Below are positions 27,949 to 39,843 of a stretch of DNA of 64,000 nt, piece by piece (positions within the stretch are counted from its first letter, which is position 1; each line of letters starts with the position of its first letter). The notes beneath the pieces were generated by a model. That model was not told where the DNA came from. It made no database searches and saw only the letters and a list, made by a program, of their open reading frames with translations. A program made the translations under genes and the position numbers. The stretch is from positions 78,694-142,693 of the forward strand of contig NZ_QYBB01000011.1 in assembly GCF_004137685.1 (NCBI RefSeq), in the 5' to 3' direction. Source of the DNA: Lichenibacterium minor (GTDB taxonomy: Bacteria; Pseudomonadota; Alphaproteobacteria; Rhizobiales; Beijerinckiaceae).

Positions 27949-29241
27949 CTACTGCACCAGCAGCGTGGCGATGCCGAACCCGTCGGTGCCGCAGCGCAGC
28001 GGCGTCAACCGCAGCCCGGGCCCGTGCGGCGACGCGCAGCCGGCCAGATCCGGCAGGCCGGCGTCCCGCGCCATGTGGCCGGCGTCCAGCGGCAGCAGCC
28101 CCGGATGGGCCTCGACCAGCTTCGCCAAGCGGTCCTCGTTCTCCTCGCGCAACACCGAGCAGGTCACGTAGACGAGGCGGCCGCCCGGCTTCACGCAGGA
28201 CACGGCGGTCGCCAGGATCTCGTCCTGCTCCTTGATGCGCTCCTCCAGCGCGCCGGGGCGCAGGCGCCACTTCGCGTCCGGGTTGCGGCGCCACGTGCCT
28301 GTGCCGGTGCAGGGCGCGTCGACGAAGACCACGTCGAACCGTCCTTGCAGGTCGCCGAGCGCCGTCTGGCGCCCCTTCGGGGCTCGCACCTGGACGTTGC
28401 GCACGCCGGCGCGCGCCAAGCGGTCGTAGATCGGCATGAGCCGGCGCCCGTCGAGGTCGGTCGCGAAGATCTGCCCCTTGTTCTCCATCATGGAGGCGAG
28501 GGCCAGCGTCTTGCCGCCGCTCCCGGCGCACAGGTCGAGCACCTGCATGCCGGGCTTCGCCCCGCTGAGCAGCGCCGCCACCTGGCTGCCCTCGTCCTGC
28601 ACCTCGACGAAGCCTTTGACGTAGGCGGGTTCGGCCGCGAGCGCGGGCGCACGGCCGTCCTCGCCGACCGCGATCCGGATGCCGTCGCGCGCGTGTCCCG
28701 CCGCTTCGGGGCGGAGGTGGGCCAGCGACCGCATGGCCTTATCGCGGTCGACCTTCAACCGGTTCGCCCGCAGGTCGACCGGGGCGCGCCGCGCCAGCGC
28801 CCGCCCCTCCTCGACCGCTCCGTCGCCGAAGGCCGCCGCGAAGGAGCCGGCCAGCCATTCCGGGTAGTCGCCGCGGACGTGGTCCGGCGCGCCGTCCAGC
28901 GAGCCGGACGCGTAGCGCTCCCGCTCTCCGTCGGTGAGCGGCGTCGGCGCGTAGCCTTCGCCGGTGCACAGGGCCGCGACCGCGTCGAGGTCCATGCCGC
29001 GCAGCTCGCGCAGGGCGCCCAGCAGCACCGCCCGGGTCGCGTCGGAGCCCATGACATGGGCGGCCGAACTCTTCACCCGGAGCGAATCGTAGACGAGGCT
29101 GCCGATGGCGGCACGGTCCTTGGAACCGGCGTAGCGATGCGCCGTGCCCCACTCCTTCAGGGCATCGGCGGCGGGGCGCCGTTGTATTTCGATCACATCG
29201 AGGATCTCAATGGCGGCGGAAAGACGGGCACCGGAGTTCAT
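27949..29241 (-). CDS. rsmB: RsmB/NOP-family RNA (cytosine-C5) methyltransferase
   Basis: SAM-dependent m5C methyltransferase of 430 residues, probably acting on 16S rRNA or tRNA. An N-terminal helical domain (residues about 1-140) precedes the Rossmann catalytic half. That half carries VLDLCAGSGGKTLALA for SAM binding, the DAPCTGTGTWRRNPD active-site motif and the second catalytic cysteine in YVTCSVLREEN. Loss of the NusB-like long form makes the exact target uncertain. Upstream, 95 bases separate it from the divergent small lipoprotein. Confidence 0.9.
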   Translation of the reverse strand: MNSGARLSAAIEILDVIEIQRRPAADALKEWGTAHRYAGSKDRAAIGSLVYDSLRVKSSAAHVMGSDATRAVLLGALRELRGMDLDAVAALCTGEGYAPTPLTDGERERYASGSLDGAPDHVRGDYPEWLAGSFAAAFGDGAVEEGRALARRAPVDLRANRLKVDRDKAMRSLAHLRPEAAGHARDGIRIAVGEDGRAPALAAEPAYVKGFVEVQDEGSQVAALLSGAKPGMQVLDLCAGSGGKTLALASMMENKGQIFATDLDGRRLMPIYDRLARAGVRNVQVRAPKGRQTALGDLQGRFDVVFVDAPCTGTGTWRRNPDAKWRLRPGALEERIKEQDEILATAVSCVKPGGRLVYVTCSVLREENEDRLAKLVEAHPGLLPLDAGHMARDAGLPDLAGCASPHGPGLRLTPLRCGTDGFGIATLLVQ

Positions 29242-29337
29242 GCGAGATTCGCCACAATTGAGCCTGGAATGAGAAGAAAACCGGGCGGCGCCGTTCAGCG
29301 AACGCGCCCTCCGATTGCGTAATCAAGGATCATTCGA

Positions 29338-29487
29338 ATGACCCGTATCGTCCGCCAGGCGGCCCTCGCCGCCCTGGCCCTGTCGCTGGCGGCCTGCGCC
29401 ACCACCCCGCCGCCCCCGCCCCCGCTGCTGCCGGCGCCCCCGAAGATGCGCCCGGACGCCAAGACGACCCTCGAAAACCACATGTGA
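29338..29487 (+). CDS. Small lipoprotein, 49 residues
   Basis: A short gene with AAGGA seven bases before the ATG. The product starts MTRIVRQAALAALALSLAAC. LSLAAC is a lipobox, so the mature protein would begin at Cys20 with a lipid anchor. The 29-residue mature part is a Pro-run (TTPPPPPPLLPAPP) followed by KMRPDAKTTLENHM. This resembles entericidin-like or rhizobial small lipoproteins in layout only. It is followed by a good terminator at 29535-29556, which supports a separate transcript. Confidence 0.75.
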   Translation: MTRIVRQAALAALALSLAACATTPPPPPPLLPAPPKMRPDAKTTLENHM

Positions 29488-29534
29488 CCGGGGACGGCGC
29501 CCGACGCGTTCGGGCGCCCGACGGCGACGGAGGG

Positions 29535-29556
29535 GGGCGGCTCGGGCCGCCCTTTT
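29535..29556 (+). terminator. Rho-independent terminator after the small lipoprotein gene
   Basis: A 7-base-pair G+C stem (GGGCGGC with GCCGCCC, loop TCGG) is followed by TTTT. It lies 47 bases beyond the lipoprotein stop and 25 bases before the end of the convergent guaB. Confidence 0.75.
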
Positions 29557-29580
29557 CCATGAGGACGATCGCCGCGGCGG

Positions 29581-32253
<2,673 letters not shown>

Positions 32254-32506
32254 CTACTTGCACCGACAGACAGCGTCGCCAGGAACGCGTCGGCATGGAC
32301 TACCGGACGTCACGCCGGTTTCGCAGATCGGAGCGGACGGCTGAACGCATCGTTCACCACGCCGCCGATGTCCCGCCACCGGCGACGCGCCGCGCCGGCT
32401 CCATCCGCAGCGGCCGGCCCAGGAAAAGTCGCACCGGCACCGTAAAGCCCGTCCGAAGGCGTACCGAGCCCTTCGCAGCCCTCCCCACCGAGAGTCCCGC
32501 CCCGCC

Positions 32507-33994
32507 TTGCCCCGTCACATGCTGGTCCCCCTCGTCGTGGCCTGTGCGCTGTTCATGGAGAACATGGACTCGACCGTCATCGCGACCTCGCTCCCCGCGA
32601 TCGCCGCCGACCTGCACCAGGACCCGATCACGCTGAAGCTGGCGATGACGTCCTATCTCATCAGCCTCGCGGTCTTCATCCCGGCCAGTGGCTGGGCGGC
32701 CGACAAGTTCGGCGCGCGGCCGGTGTTCCGCGGCGCCATCGTGGTGTTCGTGCTCGGCTCCATCCTGTGCGGCCTGTCGAGTTCGCTGGCGACCTTCGTG
32801 GCCTCGCGCGTCGTCCAGGGCCTGGGGGGCGCCATGATGGTCCCCGTGGGGCGGCTCGTCCTCCTGCGGTCCGTCCCGCGCGAGGAACTCGTCACCGCCC
32901 TGGCCTACCTCACCGTGCCGGCGCTGATCGGTCCCATCCTCGGGCCCCCCCTCGGCGGCTTCATCACGACCTACTTCGATTGGCGCTGGATCTTCTGGAT
33001 CAACGTGCCGATCGGCGTGCTCGGCGTGACCCTGGCGACGCTGTTCATCGCCGACATCCGCGAGGCCGACGTTTGGCCGCTCGACGTCACGGGCTTCCTG
33101 CTGTCGGGCGCGGGGCTGTCGTCGTTGTCCTTCGGGCTGACGGTCATCGGCCGCGGCATCGTGCCGGCGCCCGTCACGGCGGCGCTGATCGCCGGCGGCC
33201 TGGTCCTGGTCGGCGGCTACTGCGTCCACGCGCGCTGCGCCGCCCACCCCATCATCGATCTCGCGCTCCTGCGCATCCCCACGTTCCGGGCCAGCGTGGC
33301 GGGCGGCTTCGTGTTCCGCCTCGGTATCGGGGCGCTGCCCTTCCTCTTGCCCCTGATGCTGCAGATCGGCTTCGGGCTGAACCCGTTCCAGTCGGGAACG
33401 CTCACCTTCGCGGCCGCCGCCGGCGCCATGCTGATGAAGACCACCGCCAGACCCATCCTCCGCTGGCTGGGCTTCCGCACCGTGCTGGTGTGGAACGCCG
33501 CGCTGTCGAGCCTCTTCATGGTGGCCTACGGCTTCTTCAGCCCGACGACGCCGGAGGTGCTGCTGTGGGTGGCGCTGCTCGCCGGCGGCTTCTTCCGGTC
33601 GCTGATGTTCACCTCCATCAACGCCATCGCCTATGCCGACATCGACGCTCCTCAGATGAGCCGGGCCACGAGCTTCGCGTCGGTGGCGCAGCAGCTGTCG
33701 CTGTCGACCGGGGTGGCGGCCGGCGCGGGCTTCATCGAGCTGTCGCAATGGTGGCACGCCGACGCGACCCTGACGGTGCGCGACTTTTCCTTCGCGTTCT
33801 ACGCCGTGGCGCTCGTGTCGGCCTCGGCGAGCCTCGTGTTCGCGCGCCTGCCGGCCGACGCCGGAGACCTGATGCGGGGCGTGCGCAAACGCGACGCGTC
33901 GGCCGCCGCGGCGCCGACCGGCGGGCTCGGCGATCAGCCCGCCGCGCTGGTGGGCGAGGCCGGCGCGCCGCGGAAGCCCGTCGCCAGCACGTAG
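32507..33994 (+). CDS. MFS transporter, DHA2 (EmrB/QacA) family
   Basis: Inner-membrane drug:proton antiporter type, 495 residues, with about 14 hydrophobic segments as expected for DHA2. Family motifs are seen: MENMDSTVIATSLPAIA in helix 1, GWAADKFGARPVF (motif A) and the antiporter motif C-like LIGPILGPPLGGFITTYF. The substrate is unknown, and no membrane-fusion partner gene is adjacent. It starts with TTG at 32507 (ATG at 32519 is an alternative). Its 3' end overlaps the convergent rlmE by 61 bases. Confidence 0.88.
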   Translation: MPRHMLVPLVVACALFMENMDSTVIATSLPAIAADLHQDPITLKLAMTSYLISLAVFIPASGWAADKFGARPVFRGAIVVFVLGSILCGLSSSLATFVASRVVQGLGGAMMVPVGRLVLLRSVPREELVTALAYLTVPALIGPILGPPLGGFITTYFDWRWIFWINVPIGVLGVTLATLFIADIREADVWPLDVTGFLLSGAGLSSLSFGLTVIGRGIVPAPVTAALIAGGLVLVGGYCVHARCAAHPIIDLALLRIPTFRASVAGGFVFRLGIGALPFLLPLMLQIGFGLNPFQSGTLTFAAAAGAMLMKTTARPILRWLGFRTVLVWNAALSSLFMVAYGFFSPTTPEVLLWVALLAGGFFRSLMFTSINAIAYADIDAPQMSRATSFASVAQQLSLSTGVAAGAGFIELSQWWHADATLTVRDFSFAFYAVALVSASASLVFARLPADAGDLMRGVRKRDASAAAAPTGGLGDQPAALVGEAGAPRKPVAST

Positions 33995-34659
33995 AGCTCG
34001 GACGAATCGGCCCGGCTGGCCTTCGGCTTGACGTGTTTCACCACCGTGAAGTCGCGCTTCAGCATGGCCAGCAGGTCGCCGTCGGTGCCGCCCTGCAGCA
34101 CCTTCGCGAGAAAGAAGCCGCGCGGCGCGAGGATCCCTTGCGCGAACTCGTAGGCGAGTTCGACGAGGCCCATGATGCGGAGCTGGTCCGTCTTCTTGTG
34201 GCCGGTGGCGTTGGACGCCATGTCGGACAGCACGCCGTCGGCCCGCCCCCCCATCATCTCGGCGATGCGGGACACGGCCGTCTCGTCGTTGAAGTCCATC
34301 ACGGCGAAGTCGACGCCCGGAACGGCGTCCATCTCCAGCAGGTCGATGGCGACGACCTTGCCGGGCCCCGCCACGGCCTCGATGCGCTGCGCCGCCACCT
34401 GGGACCAGCCGCCCGGCGCGGCGCCGAGGTCGATGATGCGCTGGCCGGTCCGCAGCAGCTTGAACTGGTCGTCCATCTCGATGAGCTTGAAGGCGGCGCG
34501 CGACCTGTAGCCCTCCGTCTTGGCGCGGGCCACGTAGGGGTCGTTGAGCTGGCGGCCGAGCCACAGCGCCGACGACATGGTGCGCTTGTTGGCCGACTTG
34601 ACCCGCGTCTTCAGCGATCGCCCGCCTTCGCGGCCGGACGACGGCTTGTTCGTGGTCAT
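33934..34659 (-). CDS. rlmE: 23S rRNA (uridine-2'-O) methyltransferase RlmE
   Basis: Methylates the 2'-OH of U2552 in 23S rRNA. It has 241 residues. The SAM site DLGAAPGGWSQVAAQRI is near residue 85 and the catalytic K-D-K-E set is spread through SRAAFKLIEMDDQF, VLSDMASNATGHK, LAKVLQGG and SSELYVLA. The N-terminal 35 residues are a basic RNA-binding arm. AGGAG lies eight bases before the ATG. The last 10 residues (APASPTSAAG) exceed the family and lie in the overlap with the MFS gene. Confidence 0.94.
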   Translation of the reverse strand: MTTNKPSSGREGGRSLKTRVKSANKRTMSSALWLGRQLNDPYVARAKTEGYRSRAAFKLIEMDDQFKLLRTGQRIIDLGAAPGGWSQVAAQRIEAVAGPGKVVAIDLLEMDAVPGVDFAVMDFNDETAVSRIAEMMGGRADGVLSDMASNATGHKKTDQLRIMGLVELAYEFAQGILAPRGFFLAKVLQGGTDGDLLAMLKRDFTVVKHVKPKASRADSSELYVLATGFRGAPASPTSAAG

Positions 34660-34775
34660 GGACGTGTCTCCTGGAAGCGCGGTCCGCCATCCTATAACGA
34701 TCGGCACCGCCGAAGGACATCGCCGATGTCGCGCCGGTCCGCGCCTTCGCCGACGGTCGAGGTCCTCGACCGCTG

Positions 34776-35885
34776 CTACCGGCCGGCGGCGGCTGGCCGG
34801 CCGGCCCACACGCCGTCGCGGCTCATCATCTGGATCAGGATGCCCTCGCGCAGACCGCGGTCGGCGACGCGCAGGCGCTCGCTCGGGAACGTCCTGCGCA
34901 GGGCTTCGAGGATGGCGCAGCCGCCGAGCACCAGGTCGGCGCGATCCGGCCCGATGCAGCCGTTCGCCACCCGCGCCTCGAACGGCATGGCCCGCACCCG
35001 CCGCACCGCGTCGTCGACGTCGGCGCGGTCCATCCAAAGCCCGTCCACGCGGCGCCGGTCGTAGCGCGGCAAGCCGAGGAACACCCCCGCCACCGTGGTC
35101 ACGGTGCCCGACGTCCCGAGCAGATGGAAGCGGCCGCAGCGGTGCTCCGCCTTCACCTGGGCGGCGAAGGGCGACAGCGCGGCCTCGACGTGGCGCACCA
35201 TGGCGCCGAAACAGTCGGGGGACACGTCCACGCCGCCGAAGCGGTCCGCCAGCGACACGACGCCGAGCGGCAGGGACGTCCAGGCACGGATGCGGTCGCG
35301 CACGGGCCGGTCGCCGTCCGCCGAGCGGTCCCTGTCCAGCCACACGATCTCGGACGAGCCCCCGCCGATGTCGAACAGCACCACGCCTTCGGCGGCCGCG
35401 TCGGCCAGCGCCGCGCAACCCTCCGCGGCGAGCGACGCTTCCGTTTCACGGTCGACGATCTCGACCTCGAGGCCGGTATGCGCCCTGACCCGTTCGAGGA
35501 AGGCGGGCCCGTTGCCGGCCGCGCGGCACGCCTCGGTGGCGATGAGCCGGGACCGGCCGACGCCGCGCGCCGCGATCTTGTCCCGGCAGATCGACAGCGC
35601 CGCGAGGGTGCGGGCGATGGCCGCTTCCCCGAGCCGCCCCGTGACCGACAAGCCTTCGCCGAGCCGGACGATGCGCGAAAAGCTGTCGACGATCTGCAGC
35701 CCGTCGGACGAGGGACGCGCGACGAGCAGGCGGCAGTTGTTCGTCCCGAGGTCGAGCGCGGCGTAGAGGTCCTGTCGCCGCGCTTCGACGGGGTCCGTCG
35801 CCCGGGACGGGCAGAGCGCAACCCTGTGTTCCACCGCGGCCTCCTGCGCGTGAATCGCGCCGCGCCGGCCGACCCTCCCCGTCAT
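34776..35885 (-). CDS. ppx: Ppx/GppA family phosphatase (exopolyphosphatase)
   Basis: Hydrolyses polyphosphate or pppGpp. The 369 residues adopt the actin-like ASKHA fold, with ALDLGTNNCRLLVA near residue 42, FDIGGGSSEIVW near 165 and GTSGTVTTVAGV. Length fits the short alphaproteobacterial form without an HD domain. The first 35 residues are not conserved, so a later start is possible. It is 116 bases upstream of rlmE on the same strand, a neighbourhood common in this order. Confidence 0.9.
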   Translation of the reverse strand: MTGRVGRRGAIHAQEAAVEHRVALCPSRATDPVEARRQDLYAALDLGTNNCRLLVARPSSDGLQIVDSFSRIVRLGEGLSVTGRLGEAAIARTLAALSICRDKIAARGVGRSRLIATEACRAAGNGPAFLERVRAHTGLEVEIVDRETEASLAAEGCAALADAAAEGVVLFDIGGGSSEIVWLDRDRSADGDRPVRDRIRAWTSLPLGVVSLADRFGGVDVSPDCFGAMVRHVEAALSPFAAQVKAEHRCGRFHLLGTSGTVTTVAGVFLGLPRYDRRRVDGLWMDRADVDDAVRRVRAMPFEARVANGCIGPDRADLVLGGCAILEALRRTFPSERLRVADRGLREGILIQMMSRDGVWAGRPAAAGR

Positions 35886-35958
35886 GGACGGAGCTTAAGG
35901 GGAATCCGCCGTCGCCAGCAAGGGCGGCACCGCGCTTCCCCACCGCCGCGCCCGGCCG

Positions 35959-36756
35959 TCAGCGCGCTTCGGCGCGACCGTCCCGAGCCGGCGCCGCATC
36001 GGGGGCCGCCGGGCGCGCGGCGACGCGGCGGCGGCGGCGGTTGCGCTTGGCCCAGATGTTGAGCATCTCGACGCCGCCCGAGAACACCATGGCGAAGTAG
36101 AGATAGCCGCGCGGCACGTCGAACCCGGTGCCTTCCGCCACGAGCGACAGGCCGATCAGCACCAGGAAGCACAGCGCCAGCACCTTGCTGGTCGGGTGCT
36201 GGCGGATGAAGCCCGCCACCGCGGTGGCGGCGGCGAACATCACCACGATGGAGATCAGGATCGCCGTGACCATGACGGCGAGGTCGCGCGCGATGCCGAT
36301 GGCGGTGAGGATGGAATCGAAGGAGAAGACCAGGTCCATCACGGCGATGTTGAGGATCACCAGCGCCAGGGCGCGGGGTTTCGGCACGGCGCCGTCGTCG
36401 TCCCCGTCGCCTTCGTCGATCGCGCCGTGGATCTCCAGCGTCGCCTGCACGATCAGGAACAGGCCGGCCGCCACCAGCACCATGTCGCGCCAGGACAGGG
36501 GATGGTCGAGCACCGTCACCACCGGCCGCGTCAAGGCGATGAGCCAGGTCAGGCCGGCGAGGCTCCCCACGCGGAACAGGAACGCGAGGCCGAGGCCGAG
36601 CAGGCGCGCGAAGCGGGCCCGGCCGGGCGGCAGGTTCGCGCCGATCAGCGACACGAAGATGACGTTGTCGATGCCGAGCACGATCTCCATCGCGGTCAGC
36701 GTGCCCAGCGCGAGCCAGCCCGACGGCGTCGCGACCCAGCCGAAGTCCACGGTCAC
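35959..36756 (-). CDS. TerC-family integral membrane protein
   Basis: Polytopic inner-membrane protein of 265 residues with about seven helices. TerC motifs with acidic residues in the membrane are present: EIVLGIDNVIFVSLIG near the start and MDLVFSFDSILTAIG at the centre. The family exports Mn(II) or other metal ions or supports tellurite resistance. The GTG at 36756 follows a GGAG and was chosen over the longer frame. The C-terminus is basic (KRNRRRRRVAARPA). No metal riboswitch is seen upstream. Confidence 0.9.
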   Translation of the reverse strand: MTVDFGWVATPSGWLALGTLTAMEIVLGIDNVIFVSLIGANLPPGRARFARLLGLGLAFLFRVGSLAGLTWLIALTRPVVTVLDHPLSWRDMVLVAAGLFLIVQATLEIHGAIDEGDGDDDGAVPKPRALALVILNIAVMDLVFSFDSILTAIGIARDLAVMVTAILISIVVMFAAATAVAGFIRQHPTSKVLALCFLVLIGLSLVAEGTGFDVPRGYLYFAMVFSGGVEMLNIWAKRNRRRRRVAARPAAPDAAPARDGRAEAR

Positions 36757-36858
36757 GACGCCGCTCCGCCGGCCACAGCGGCGCCGCACCGGAGCGCCGC
36801 GGTTGCCGCGGGGTCGACGCGCCCTCTATGCAGCGGGGATCCCGAGGAGCCACCGTCC

Positions 36859-38088
36859 ATGAGCGCATCGTTGCCCCCCGCCGTCCCCGAGGCGGCCGAC
36901 GTCGTCGTGGTCGGCGCCGGCGCCGTCGGCCTGTCGCTCGGCATCGCTCTGGCGCGGGCTGGCATCGGGACGGTCCTGGTCGGCACGGTGGACGCGCGGC
37001 CGACGGGCCGCACCGTGGCTCTGCTGGAAGGTTCCGTCGGCTTTCTGGCACGCCTGGGCGTGTGGGAGCAATTGCGCCCGTCCGCCGAGCCCTTGAAGGT
37101 GATGCGCCTCGTCGACGACACGGGCTCGCTGTTCCGCGGGCCGCCGCTCGATTTCGACGCGCGCGAGATCGGCCGGGACTGCTTCGGCTACAACATCCAG
37201 AACCACCTGCTCGTGGAAGCGCTGGCCGGGGCCGCCCGTGGCGTGCCGGGGCTGACGCTGCGGCCCGGCCGCCTCGACGCCTTCGCGTTCGGGCCGGACC
37301 GGGTGACGGCGACGGGGCCGGACGGGGTCGCCGCGACGGGAGCGCTGCTGGTGGCGTCCGACGGCCGCCGCTCGGCGGCGCGCAAGGCGGCCGGCATCGG
37401 AGCGCGCGAGACCCCCTATCCGCAGGACGCCCTCACGACGACGCTGCACCACGACCGGCCGCACCGCAACGTATCGACGGAGTTCCACACCCGCGGCGGG
37501 CCTTTTACCCTCGTGCCCCTTCCGGGGACCGCGGAAGCGCCGCACCGGTCGAGCCTCGTATGGGGCATGGCGCCCGAGGCGGCGGAGCGCCGCGCCGCCC
37601 TGTCGCCGGAGCGCCTGGCGCGCGACATCGAGCGGCAGAGCCGCATGCTGCTGGGCCGCGTCCGCGTGGCGGGCACGGTCGGCCGCTTCCCGATCGGCGC
37701 CCTCAAGGCCGACCGGATCGTCGGCCCGCGCGTGGCGCTGGCCGGGGAAGCCGCCCACGCCATGGCGCCCATCGGCGCCCAGGGCCTGAACCTCAGCCTG
37801 CGCGACGCGGCGGCCCTGGCCGACATCCTGTCGGACGCCGCGCGCGGCCACGAGGACCTCGGCAGCGCCGCCGTGCTGGACCGCTACGCCCGCACCCGCC
37901 AGGGCGACATCGCGGCGCGGTCCTTCGGCGTCGACTGGCTCAACCGCGCCATCCTGGACGACCGGCTCCCGGTCGACCTGCTGCGCGGGGCGGGGCTCTT
38001 GGCGATGGGCAGCATCGGCCCGCTGCGGCGCTTCGCCATGCGGCGGGGACTGATGCCGGGCGCGGACCGGACGACCGGGGCGGGTTGA
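36859..38088 (+). CDS. FAD-dependent monooxygenase, UbiH/UbiF-like
   Basis: Hydroxylase of 409 residues of the ubiquinone-biosynthesis type. It shows the Rossmann motif ADVVVVGAGAVGLSLGIALA, the FAD-phosphate DGRRSAARKAAGI region and the C-terminal ALAGEAAHAMAPIGAQGLNL signature. Such enzymes hydroxylate the ring of ubiquinone intermediates or other aromatics. GAGGAG precedes the ATG. Its divergence from TerC and closeness to an acyltransferase give no firm substrate hint. A general FAD monooxygenase is the alternative. Confidence 0.88.
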   Translation: MSASLPPAVPEAADVVVVGAGAVGLSLGIALARAGIGTVLVGTVDARPTGRTVALLEGSVGFLARLGVWEQLRPSAEPLKVMRLVDDTGSLFRGPPLDFDAREIGRDCFGYNIQNHLLVEALAGAARGVPGLTLRPGRLDAFAFGPDRVTATGPDGVAATGALLVASDGRRSAARKAAGIGARETPYPQDALTTTLHHDRPHRNVSTEFHTRGGPFTLVPLPGTAEAPHRSSLVWGMAPEAAERRAALSPERLARDIERQSRMLLGRVRVAGTVGRFPIGALKADRIVGPRVALAGEAAHAMAPIGAQGLNLSLRDAAALADILSDAARGHEDLGSAAVLDRYARTRQGDIAARSFGVDWLNRAILDDRLPVDLLRGAGLLAMGSIGPLRRFAMRRGLMPGADRTTGAG

Positions 38089-38159
38089 CGGCGGGGAAGG
38101 CCATCGTCCATGGGACGCGCTCCTCCCGTCCCGTTCCCCCCGCCCGACCCCGGACCCCG

Positions 38160-39032
38160 ATGCGATTCGATTGGCGCCCCGTCCGCCACCGCCTGGAACA
38201 CCGCCTGTTCCTGGCGGCGGGGCGACTCTTCCGGGGCCTGGGGCTCGACCGCGCGTCCGCCTTCTCGGGGGCAGTGTGGCGCGCCGCGGCGCCGCGTTCC
38301 AAGCGGCACCGTCGGGCGCTGAACCACCTCGCGCTGGCTTTCCCCGACATGGACGCGCCGCGGCGCGAGGCGATCGTGCGCGCCATGTGGGAGAACCTCG
38401 GGCGCACCTTCGCCGAAGCCTTCTTCCTCCCCGAGATCGCGGGCAGCGCCAGGATCACCTTCGAGAACGTCGACGCCTTCGACGAATGGAGGGCGTGGCC
38501 GGGCGGCAAGGTCGCCTGCGCGGCCCATCTCGCCAACTGGGAGCTCACCATCGCGCCGGCGACGCTGAGCGGGCTGCGGCCCTGGAGCATCTACAAGCGC
38601 CTGCGCAATCCCCTCGTCGACCGCGACGTCCACGCGCTGCGCCGGCACCTCTACACCGGCGGCCTCGTGCCCAAGGAGGCCGGCGTGCCGCGGCAGTTCC
38701 TCCGGGTGATCCGGGACGGCGGCACGGTGGGGCTCCTGACCGACCTGCGGGACGGCGCGGGCGCGCTCGTGCCCTTCTTCGGGCGGCCCGCCCATACCAC
38801 GACGTTTCCCGCCCTCCTGGCCCTGAGCGCGGGCTCGCCGATCCTGGTCAGCTGCATGCGACGCGTGTCGGGCGTCAGCTTCGTGCAGAGCTACGCGCTG
38901 GTCCGCATGCCGGACAGCGGCGACCGAAAGGCCGACCTCATCACCGTCACGGCGGACGTGCAGGCGGTGTTCGAACGCTTCATCCGGCGCTGGCCGGAAC
39001 AATGGATGTGGGCGCACAAGCGCTGGGGCTGA
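38160..39032 (+). CDS. LpxL/HtrB-type lysophospholipid acyltransferase
   Basis: Membrane-associated acyltransferase of 290 residues. The catalytic HX4E motif is AAHLANWEL near residue 122. Further segments are SIYKRLRNPLVD, LLTDLRDGAGALVPFFG and AHTTTFPALLALSAGSP. The family adds secondary acyl chains to lipid A or acylates ornithine lipids. No transmembrane N-anchor is obvious beyond the first 30 residues. It follows the UbiH-like gene by 71 bases and precedes xth by 25. Confidence 0.85.
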   Translation: MRFDWRPVRHRLEHRLFLAAGRLFRGLGLDRASAFSGAVWRAAAPRSKRHRRALNHLALAFPDMDAPRREAIVRAMWENLGRTFAEAFFLPEIAGSARITFENVDAFDEWRAWPGGKVACAAHLANWELTIAPATLSGLRPWSIYKRLRNPLVDRDVHALRRHLYTGGLVPKEAGVPRQFLRVIRDGGTVGLLTDLRDGAGALVPFFGRPAHTTTFPALLALSAGSPILVSCMRRVSGVSFVQSYALVRMPDSGDRKADLITVTADVQAVFERFIRRWPEQWMWAHKRWG

Positions 39033-39057
39033 GCCCCGAACCGACAGGACCCGACAG

Positions 39058-39837
39058 ATGCGGATCGCCACCTGGAACGTGAACTCGGTCCGCCAGCGGC
39101 TGCCCCACCTCCTCGACTACCTCGGCAAGGCTGCGCCGGACGTCCTGTGCCTGCAGGAACTGAAGTGCGTCGACGACGCGTTCCCGCGCGCCGAGATCGA
39201 GGCGGCGGGCTACCGCAGCGCCGTGCACGGCCAGAAGGGGTTCAACGGCGTCGCCATCCTGACCAGGGCGGAACCGCTGGAGGTCCGCATCGGCCTGCCG
39301 GGCGACGAGGGCGACGTCCAGTCCCGCTACATCGAGGCCGTGATGGCGGGACCCGCCGGCCCGGTGCGCGTCGCCAGCATCTACCTGCCCAACGGCAACC
39401 CGCCGGACACGGACAAATTCCCCTACAAGCTGGGCTTCATGGACCGGCTGATCCGCCGCGCCTCGGAGCTGATCCAGGCCGAGGACTGCTTCGTCCTGGC
39501 GGGGGACTACAATGTCATCCCCGAGCCGCGCGACGCCTACGACGCGGCGGCCTGGACGGGCGACGCGCTGTTCCTGCCCGACACCCGCCGGCGCTTCCGC
39601 ACGCTCCTCAACCTCGGGCTGACCGAGGCGGTGCGGGCCACGACCGACGCGGCCGGCGTGTACAGCTTCTGGGACTACCAGGCCGGGGCCTGGCAGAAGG
39701 ACCGCGGCATCCGCATCGACCACCTGCTGCTGTCGCCCCGCGCCGCCGACCGGCTCCGCTCGGCCGCCATCGACAAGCATGTCCGCGCCGCCGACAAGCC
39801 GTCCGACCACGTCCCGGTGCGGATCGACCTCGGCTGA
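39058..39837 (+). CDS. xth: Exodeoxyribonuclease III (AP endonuclease)
   Basis: DNA repair nuclease of 259 residues. It removes 3' blocks and incises abasic sites. It starts MRIATWNVNSVRQRL and contains LCLQELKCVD with the metal glutamate, ASIYLPNGNP, GDYNVIPEP, RGIRIDHLLLSPRA and the terminal SDHVPVRIDL with the catalytic Asp-His. It converges with exoR, with six bases between stops. Confidence 0.96.
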   Translation: MRIATWNVNSVRQRLPHLLDYLGKAAPDVLCLQELKCVDDAFPRAEIEAAGYRSAVHGQKGFNGVAILTRAEPLEVRIGLPGDEGDVQSRYIEAVMAGPAGPVRVASIYLPNGNPPDTDKFPYKLGFMDRLIRRASELIQAEDCFVLAGDYNVIPEPRDAYDAAAWTGDALFLPDTRRRFRTLLNLGLTEAVRATTDAAGVYSFWDYQAGAWQKDRGIRIDHLLLSPRAADRLRSAAIDKHVRAADKPSDHVPVRIDLG

Positions 39838-39843
39838 CCCGGG

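Noticed and set aside
32354..34720. Long open frame of nearly 790 codons antisense to the MFS transporter
   Set aside because: G+C-rich third positions make antisense frames open. The product is His/Asp/Arg-rich without any motif, whereas the MFS protein on the other strand is well conserved.
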